Shown: positions 58,931 through 64,000 of the stretch, in pieces
Layout: each line of letters starts with the position of its first letter
Position numbering within the stretch: the first letter of the stretch is position 1
Source: Algihabitans sp965233705
GTDB taxonomy: Bacteria > Pseudomonadota > Alphaproteobacteria > Kiloniellales > DSM-21159
DNA: 64,000 bases
NCBI GenBank assembly: GCA_965233705.1
Contig: CBDDTF010000003.1
Coordinates: 868,001-932,000, forward strand
Reading direction: 5' to 3'
The notes under the pieces: generated by a model
Seen by the model: only the letters and a program-made list of their open reading frames with translations
Databases searched by the model: none
Told to the model about the DNA's origin: nothing
Position numbers and translations under genes: made by a program

Positions 58931-59583
58931 GCGCTGCGGCCGCCGGCGGCGGCCGGCGGATCGGCGACCAGTGGCACGAAACGCACCATGCCCAGGCGGG
59001 TCTCGCGCACCCCGTCTTCGGTCTTCTCCAGACGCATCAGCTCCTGCGCGCGGCCGATGCCGCCGACCGGCAGCAGCATGACGCCGCCGGGGCGGAGCTG
59101 CTCGAGCAGCGGCTCCGGCGGCAGGCTGGCGGCGCAGGTCACGATGATCCGCGGAAAGCTGCGCGGTTCCGGCCAGCCGCGGCTGCCGTCGCCCAGGCGG
59201 CTGGTGATGTTGTGCAGCCGCAGCTCGGAAAAGCGCGCCTCGGCCTCGTCCAGCAGCGCCTTGTGCCGCTCGATGGTGTAGACCCGGCGCGCCAGCCGCG
59301 CCAGCACCGCCGCCTGGTAGCCCGAGCCGGTGCCGATCTCCAGCACGGTCATCGAGCGGTCGACCGCCAGATGGGCGGTCATCTGCGCCACCACCTCGGG
59401 CTGCGACAGGGTCTGCCCCTGGCCGATCGGCAGCGCCAGGTTCTCGTAGGCCTGGTCGCGGAAGGCATGCGGCACGAAGAGCTCGCGCGGCACCCGCTCC
59501 AGCGCGGCCAAGACCTCGGTCTCGGCGATGCCCGCGCGCCGGAGCTGCATCAGCAGCCGGATCTTGCGGGCCTCCAGCGTCAC
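58927..59583 (-). CDS. pcm: Protein-L-isoaspartate O-methyltransferase
   Basis: 218 residues. VPRELFVPHAFRDQAYENLA (about 31-50), LPIGQGQTLSQPEVVAQMTA (about 51-70) and SAM motif VLEIGTGSGYQAAVLARLAR (about 81-100), all canonical. Start GTG 59583 overlaps the surE stop (GTGA); a longer reading upstream would lie inside surE. It methylates isoaspartyl residues in damaged proteins with SAM. Overlaps the nlpD-like start by 4 bp. Confidence 0.93.
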   Translation of the reverse strand: MTLEARKIRLLMQLRRAGIAETEVLAALERVPRELFVPHAFRDQAYENLALPIGQGQTLSQPEVVAQMTAHLAVDRSMTVLEIGTGSGYQAAVLARLARRVYTIERHKALLDEAEARFSELRLHNITSRLGDGSRGWPEPRSFPRIIVTCAASLPPEPLLEQLRPGGVMLLPVGGIGRAQELMRLEKTEDGVRETRLGMVRFVPLVADPPAAAGGRSA

Positions 59584-60350
59584 AGGAAGCGGTCCTTCAG
59601 CGCCTGCAGCGCGCTGTGATGGGTGAGATCGAGGTGCAGCGGCGTGACGGCGATCGCCCCCTCCTCCACCGCGGCCAGGTCGCTCTCCCGGTCGCTCGTC
59701 GTGCCGGCCGCCCAGTCGCCGATCCACAGGTAAGGGCGGCCGCCCGGGTCGTGGCCCTCGACCAGACCGACCGAGGCGTCGCGCCGGCCGCAGTGGGTGA
59801 CTCGCACCTCGTTGATCTCCGCCGGCGCGCGCGGGGGAAAGTTGACGTTGATGAGTTGGTCGCGCTGCCAGGCGAAGCCGAACAGCCGCTCCACCAGCCG
59901 CGGAATCCAGGCTTCCGCCGGGGCGAAGTCCACCGGCTGGCCGCTGATCCCGACCTGGCTGAAGGCGATCGCCCGCACGCCCAGGAAGGCCGCCTCCATG
60001 GCGGCGGCCACCGTGCCGGAGTAGCCGACGTCCTCGGCCAGGTTGGCGCCGTGGTTGACGCCGGACAGCACGATGTCGGGCCGCTTGTCGGCCAGCAGCT
60101 TGTTCAGCGCCACCAGCACGCAGTCGGTCGGCGTGCCGTCGACCGCCAGGCGCCGCTCGCCGAAGCGACGCACCCGCAAGGGCCGGCGCGTGGTCAGGGC
60201 ATGGCTCATCGCCGACTGCTCGACCTCCGGCGCGACCACCCAGACGTCGTCGCTCAGGCTGCGCGCCGCCGCCTCCAGCACCTTCAGGCCGGGGGCGTGG
60301 ATGCCGTCGTCGTTGGTCACCAGGATGCGGGCCTGCGTCAGCTCGGTCAT
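59580..60350 (-). CDS. surE: 5'-nucleotidase / survival protein SurE
   Basis: 256 residues. The metal-binding N-terminus is ARILVTNDDGIHAPGLKVLE (7-26, two Asp), with VVAPEVEQSAMSHALT (Ser of the active site), LSGVNHGANLAEDVGYSGTV (Asn, about 94-113) and a C-terminal VTPLHLDLTHHSALQALK. It dephosphorylates nucleoside monophosphates. Coupled to serS upstream and pcm downstream by 4-bp overlaps. Confidence 0.94.
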   Translation of the reverse strand: MTELTQARILVTNDDGIHAPGLKVLEAAARSLSDDVWVVAPEVEQSAMSHALTTRRPLRVRRFGERRLAVDGTPTDCVLVALNKLLADKRPDIVLSGVNHGANLAEDVGYSGTVAAAMEAAFLGVRAIAFSQVGISGQPVDFAPAEAWIPRLVERLFGFAWQRDQLINVNFPPRAPAEINEVRVTHCGRRDASVGLVEGHDPGGRPYLWIGDWAAGTTSDRESDLAAVEEGAIAVTPLHLDLTHHSALQALKDRFL

Positions 60351-61621
60351 GGCGCGGCGATGCGCTCCTGGCCGCCCAGGTAGGGGCGAAGCACCTCGGG
60401 GACGGCGATCGCCCCGTCGGCCTGCTGATAGGTCTCCAGCACCGCGATCAGCGCCCGGCCGACGGCGACGCCGGAGCCGTTCAGGCTGTGCGGGAAGCGC
60501 GTGCCCTTCTCGCCCTCGGGGCGGAAGCGCGCCTTCATGCGCCGGGCCTGGAAGTCCCAGGTGTTGGAGCAGCTCGAGATCTCCCGGTAGGCCCCCTGCC
60601 CCGGCAGCCAGACCTCCAGGTCGTAGGTCTTGCGCGCGCCGAAGCCGGTGTCGCCGCTGGCCAGCACCACCACCCGGTAGTGCAGGCCGAGGCGCTTGAG
60701 CACCTCCTCGGCGCAGGCGGTCATGCGCTCGTGCTCCTCCTCCGAGCGCTCGGGATGGGCGATCGAGACCAGTTCCACCTTCTCGAACTGGTGCTGGCGC
60801 AGCATGCCGCGGGTGTCGCGCCCGGCCGCCCCGGCCTCGGAGCGGAAGCAGGGCGTGTGCGCGGTGAAGCGCAGCGGCAGATCGGCCTCGGCGAGGATCT
60901 CCTCGGCCACCAGGTTGGTCAGCGGGACCTCGGCCGTGGGGATCAGCCAGAAGCCCTCCTCGGTGCGGAACTGATCCTCGCCGAACTTCGGAAGCTGGCC
61001 GGTGCCGAAGAGCATCTGGTCGCGCACCAGCAGCGGCGGCTGCACCTCCAGATAGCCGTGCTCGCGGGTGTGCAGGTCCAGCATGAACTGGGCCAGTGCC
61101 CGGTGCAGCCGCGCGATCTGGCCCTTGATCACCACGAAGCGCGAGCCCGCCAGCTTCGCCGCCGTCTCGAAGTCCAGGCCGCCGAGCGCCTCGCCCAGGT
61201 CGAAATGCTCCTTCGGCGCGAAGTCGACGGCCGGCGCGGTGCCGTGGCTGCGCAGCACCTCGTTGGCGCTCTCGTCCGGGCCGTCGGGCACCTCGGGCGC
61301 CAGGACGTTGGGCAGGCCGGCCAGCAGCGCCTCCAGCTCCTCGCCCAGGTGGCGCTCCTGCTCCTCGGCGGCGCCGAGCCGCTCCTTGAGCTGCGCCACC
61401 TCGCTCATCAGCGCCTCGGCGTCCTCGCCGGCACGCTTTTTCTGCCCGATCTCCTTGGAGGCCTCGTTGCGCCGGGCCTGCATCTCCTGCACGGCGGTTT
61501 GCAGCCGGCGACGCTCGCCGTCGAGTTCGAGGATCCGGGGCGAGACCGGCTTCAGGCCGCGGCGCTGCATCGCCGCGTCGAAGTCCTCGGGGGCTTCGCG
61601 GATCCAGCGGAGGTCGTGCAT
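60347..61621 (-). CDS. serS: Seryl-tRNA synthetase
   Basis: 424 residues. The N-terminal long coiled-coil tRNA-binding arm is about 28-105. The class II catalytic core has motif 2 PCFRSEAGAAGRDTRGMLRQ (about 258-277), HQFEKVELVSI and motif 3 NGSGVAVGRALIAVLETYQQ (about 384-403). It charges tRNA-Ser, including the tRNA-Ser(UGA) encoded at 34905. Start at 61621 is the usual MHDLRWIREAPEDF. Confidence 0.95.
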   Translation of the reverse strand: MHDLRWIREAPEDFDAAMQRRGLKPVSPRILELDGERRRLQTAVQEMQARRNEASKEIGQKKRAGEDAEALMSEVAQLKERLGAAEEQERHLGEELEALLAGLPNVLAPEVPDGPDESANEVLRSHGTAPAVDFAPKEHFDLGEALGGLDFETAAKLAGSRFVVIKGQIARLHRALAQFMLDLHTREHGYLEVQPPLLVRDQMLFGTGQLPKFGEDQFRTEEGFWLIPTAEVPLTNLVAEEILAEADLPLRFTAHTPCFRSEAGAAGRDTRGMLRQHQFEKVELVSIAHPERSEEEHERMTACAEEVLKRLGLHYRVVVLASGDTGFGARKTYDLEVWLPGQGAYREISSCSNTWDFQARRMKARFRPEGEKGTRFPHSLNGSGVAVGRALIAVLETYQQADGAIAVPEVLRPYLGGQERIAAP

Positions 61622-61771
61622 GAAACGGAAATCCGGTGTCTGACAGGGGCCCAGTCCGCGCGCGGCGCGCGCGACGCTTCCGCCCGGCTTATAGGCCGAG
61701 GCATCGCGTCGCGTCCAGGGGCGCCGGCCGGCGCTCCGGCCGCGCGGTGCCGACGGGGCCGGAGCGCGGCC

Positions 61772-62587
61772 CTACTCCTCCAGCTCGCGCTCCAGCGCCT
61801 CTTCGCGCTCGCGGCGCCGCTTCTCGACCAGCTTGGCCATGAGGATCGACAGTTCGTAGAGCAGGATGATCGGGACCGCGAGGCTGATCTGCGAGATGGG
61901 GTCGGGCGGCGTCAGCACGGCGGCCACGACGAAGGTGGCGACGATGGCGTACTTGCGCTTCTTCGCCATGCCCTCGGAGGAGGCGATGCCGACCCGCGCC
62001 AGCAGTGTCATGATCACCGGAAGCTGGAAGCAGAGCCCGAAGGCGAAGATCAGCTTCATGGTCAGCGAGAGGTACTCGTTGACCTTGGGCTCGAGCTGGA
62101 TCGCCAGGCTTTCCGGACCGCCGGGCGCCTCGAAGTTGATGAAGAAGTCCCAGGCCAGCGGCAGGATCGCGAAGTAGACCAGCGCGCCGCCGATGAAGAA
62201 CAGGATCGGCGAGGCCACCAGGAACGGCAGAAAGGCCGACTTCTCGTGCTTGTAGAGGCCCGGCGCCACGAACATGTAGATCTGCGAGAGGAACACCGGG
62301 CAGGTCACGAAGGCGGCGGCGAAGAAGGCCACCTTGATGTAGGTGAAGAAGACCTCGGTCAGGTTGGTGAAGATCATCCGCCGCGCCTGGCCCTGCTCCA
62401 GCCCCACCTCCAGCAGGATGTCGGCGAGCGGCCGCACCAGGATGCGGTAGATGTCGTCGGCCAGGAACCAGGCGCCGACGAAAGCCAGGACCAGCGCCCC
62501 GACGGAGTAGAGCAGACGGGTGCGCAGCTCGATCAGATGATCGAGCAGCGGCATCTTCTGCAGATCCTGGTCTGTCGTGTCCGTCAT
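61772..62587 (-). CDS. tatC: Sec-independent translocase subunit TatC
   Basis: 271 residues, six membrane helices. It has MPLLDHLIELRTRLLYSVGA (12-31), the conserved Glu/Arg face, FAPGLYKHEKSAFLPF-type periplasmic loop (about 109-125) and the second conserved Glu region. A long charged C-tail (KLVEKRRREREEALERELEE) is typical of alphaproteobacteria. TatC recognises twin-arginine signal peptides. Confidence 0.93.
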   Translation of the reverse strand: MTDTTDQDLQKMPLLDHLIELRTRLLYSVGALVLAFVGAWFLADDIYRILVRPLADILLEVGLEQGQARRMIFTNLTEVFFTYIKVAFFAAAFVTCPVFLSQIYMFVAPGLYKHEKSAFLPFLVASPILFFIGGALVYFAILPLAWDFFINFEAPGGPESLAIQLEPKVNEYLSLTMKLIFAFGLCFQLPVIMTLLARVGIASSEGMAKKRKYAIVATFVVAAVLTPPDPISQISLAVPIILLYELSILMAKLVEKRRREREEALERELEE

Positions 62588-62622
62588 CTCGGCCCGTCGC
62601 GTTCTCTCTGTTCAGGCCGCCC

Positions 62623-62702
62623 GGTCTCGTGGCCGCCCGGTCTCGTGGCCGCCCGGTCTCGTGGCCGCCCGGTGTCGTGGCCGCCCTGTCCCGCGGCCGC
62701 CC
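62623..62702. repeat. Five 16-bp tandem repeats between tatB and tatC
   Basis: Units start at 62623, 62639, 62655, 62671 and 62687: three of GGTCTCGTGGCCGCCC, then two variants. They fill the 141-bp gap between tatB and tatC, are non-coding, and are not a multiple of three. Confidence 0.88.
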
Positions 62703-62728
62703 CGTCCAGCAGCGGCGGCGCCGGCGGT

Positions 62729-63331
62729 TCAGCCGGCCGAGCCGCCGGCCTTGTTGGCGGCCTTGGCGTCGTCCTCGGCGCCGACGCTCTGTGCCTCGCC
62801 GGCCGTCCCCTTCGTGGCCCCCTCCGCTTCGCGGGGCGGGCGCACCGAGTTGCCCGGCGCCGGGCTGGCCGGGTGCTTGACCACCCGGGCCTTGGCTTCT
62901 TCCGGCGCCTCCTGCCCGGCGGCCGAACCGGCCGGTTCTTGCGCTTCCGGCGCTTCCGCTTTCTGCGTCGTCGCGGTCTCCGGCTCGCTTGCGGTCTTGG
63001 CCGGCGCCGCGCGGGCCGCCCGGTCGCTCTCCCGCGCCGTCTCCTCCAGGGCCTTGGCCTCGTCGCTCAGCTCGCCGCCCGGATCCACCGTCTCCTTGAT
63101 CGTCTTGGAGAGGTTGCTGCGCTTGGTCGCCTCCAGCGCCTTGCGGGCGTCGTCCAGCTCGGCCTCGCGGACCATCTCGTCGATGCCCGACTGGAACTCG
63201 CGCGCCAAGGAGCGGGCCTTGCGCACCCACTGGCCGACGGTGCGCAGCGTCCCCGGAAGATCCTTCGGACCGATGATGATGAGCGCCAGAACGGCGATCA
63301 TCAGCATCTCGGTCCAGCCGATGTCGAACAT
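62729..63331 (-). CDS. tatB: Sec-independent translocase subunit TatB
   Basis: 200 residues. The short membrane helix MFDIGWTEMLMIAVLALIII and hinge GPKDLPGTLRTVGQWVRKAR are diagnostic. The amphipathic helix runs to about 60, and the remaining 140 residues are a Glu/Ala/Pro/Lys-rich disordered tail. TatB forms the signal-peptide receptor with TatC. The gap to tatC is filled by tandem repeats, unlike the tight coupling elsewhere in this region. Confidence 0.93.
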   Translation of the reverse strand: MFDIGWTEMLMIAVLALIIIGPKDLPGTLRTVGQWVRKARSLAREFQSGIDEMVREAELDDARKALEATKRSNLSKTIKETVDPGGELSDEAKALEETARESDRAARAAPAKTASEPETATTQKAEAPEAQEPAGSAAGQEAPEEAKARVVKHPASPAPGNSVRPPREAEGATKGTAGEAQSVGAEDDAKAANKAGGSAG

Positions 63332-63419
63332 GGCCTAGCCTGGCACTGACAGGAGAAACGGAAGCGCCGGCGCCCCCTCGGGGACGCCCGGCACGGAACG
63401 GCTCAGCCCCGCCTGCGGG

Positions 63420-63692
63420 TCAGCCGTTGGCGACCTTCTTGTCATCCTTGGACTCGCTCTCGGCGGAGCTGGCGGCGGTGGTCGCCGTGGCGGCCTCCTT
63501 GTCCTGCTCCAGCTTGCCCGCGGACGCTTCCTCGGACGCCTCCTTCTCGGAGGAGCCCTCCTCCTTCAGGCCACGCTTGAACTGGTTGATGCCGGAGCCG
63601 ACGTCTTTCATCAGCCGCGGAATCTTCCCGGCACCGAAAAGCAGAACGACGATCAGCACGATGATCGCAATCTGCCAGAAGCTGATACCCAT
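63420..63692 (-). CDS. tatA: Sec-independent translocase subunit TatA
   Basis: 90 residues. Membrane helix MGISFWQIAIIVLIVVLLFG, hinge FGAGKIPRLMKDVGSGINQF (19-38), amphipathic helix to about 45 and an acidic/Ser tail. TatA polymerises to form the translocation path. It is the first gene of tatABC; 88 bp separate it from tatB. Confidence 0.93.
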   Translation of the reverse strand: MGISFWQIAIIVLIVVLLFGAGKIPRLMKDVGSGINQFKRGLKEEGSSEKEASEEASAGKLEQDKEAATATTAASSAESESKDDKKVANG

Positions 63693-63822
63693 ACAGGTCT
63701 CCTTTAGGACGTCCCGTCAGCCCGGACTGACGCCGGACTATCGCAAAAAGCCCTCACAGCCGCAACGCCGCCTGCGCCGCCGCAGCGGCCAGCCGGGCCA
63801 CGCGCCCGAGATGCGTTGTCTT

Positions 63823-64000
63823 TCATGTAACCTCGGAAAGCGGAAAAACGAAGACCAAAGCGGGATCGAGATCCAGGCTGAAGGCGTCTTCGTTCGCAGG
63901 TAGAAAGCGACCCGGAACGCGCGCGTGGAGATGGAGGGGCGTGCCCTCCGCCGTCTCGACCGACAGGTGGACCAGGGAGGTGCGGCCCAGCAGGCGGGCG
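63823..64000 (-). CDS. C-terminus of an ABC transporter ATP-binding protein (TOBE domain), cut by window edge
   Basis: Fifty-eight residues are visible, ending SLDLDPALVFVFPLSEVT. LLGRTSLVHLSVETAEGTP and HARVPGRFLP match the C-terminal TOBE_2 segment of MalK/UgpC/PotA-like importer ATPases. The catalytic part lies outside the window, so the substrate cannot be stated. It ends 130 bp upstream of tatA, same strand. Confidence 0.65.
   Translation of the reverse strand, partial: ARLLGRTSLVHLSVETAEGTPLHLHARVPGRFLPANEDAFSLDLDPALVFVFPLSEVT

Noticed and set aside
60488..63349. A plus-strand open frame of about 950 codons opposite serS and tatBC
   Set aside because: Pure antisense shadow of three recognisable genes; no signature of its own.

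Overview
The window is very GC-rich (around 70% by eye) and reads as chromosome of an alphaproteobacterium, most likely a Rhodospirillales/Kiloniellales-type heterotroph. The evidence is an RpoH sigma factor with a canonical RpoH box, the order tatA-tatB-tatC-serS-surE-pcm-nlpD, the order mltB-rlpA-dacC-tmk-holB-metG-tatD-MBL hydrolase, and RpoH-type and CtrA-like sites of the alphaproteobacterial kind. I ran no database search; family names rest on motifs that I can see.

Layout. 1-2.9 kb: the end of a Sel1-repeat protein, an ECHDC3-like crotonase, a hotdog thioesterase and a DsbA/FrnE-like oxidoreductase. 3.1-8.2 kb: a tight operon of acyl-CoA synthetase, SDR, acyl-CoA dehydrogenase, APH-type kinase and a small DUF6285-like protein. 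This is the gene set of the Pseudomonas LvaABCDE route, in which a 4-hydroxyacyl-CoA is phosphorylated and the phosphate eliminated. 8.5-20 kb: CBS protein, a histone-H1-like basic protein, ribF with a flavin reductase, a K+/H+ antiporter, a diguanylate cyclase, rpoH, two tiny membrane proteins and a YeeE-type transporter. 20-30.7 kb: several LysR/GntR regulators with transporters, an ABC-F protein, and an SDR plus SMP-30 lactonase cluster.

30.7-34.9 kb is a scrap-yard of mobile DNA that ends at tRNA-Ser(UGA). It holds a decapitated enoyl-CoA hydratase, a broken type III-like DNA methyltransferase with a G10 tract, a pair of small divergent genes sharing one palindromic ribosome-binding site, a frameshifted Cas2-like ORF, an IS630, an IS5 and two 64-bp TA-flanked palindromic mini-elements. 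The first mini-element has termini that match the IS630 ends.

35-46.5 kb: CBS protein, YdcF, then peptidoglycan enzymes (MltB, RlpA, DacC) and housekeeping genes (tmk, holB, metG, tatD). 46.5-57.5 kb: an orphan family-5 solute-binding protein operon, a complete TRAP transporter with a UspA partner, a TPR-methyltransferase, mazG and an SDR. 57.6-64 kb: nlpD-like, pcm, surE, serS, the Tat translocon, and the C-terminus of an ABC ATPase at the edge.

A recurring oddity is the number of short tandem repeats (6-18 bp units). They sit inside genes, where the unit is a multiple of three, and between genes, including a 10 x 15-bp tract at 35566-35715 and a 16-bp tract between tatB and tatC.
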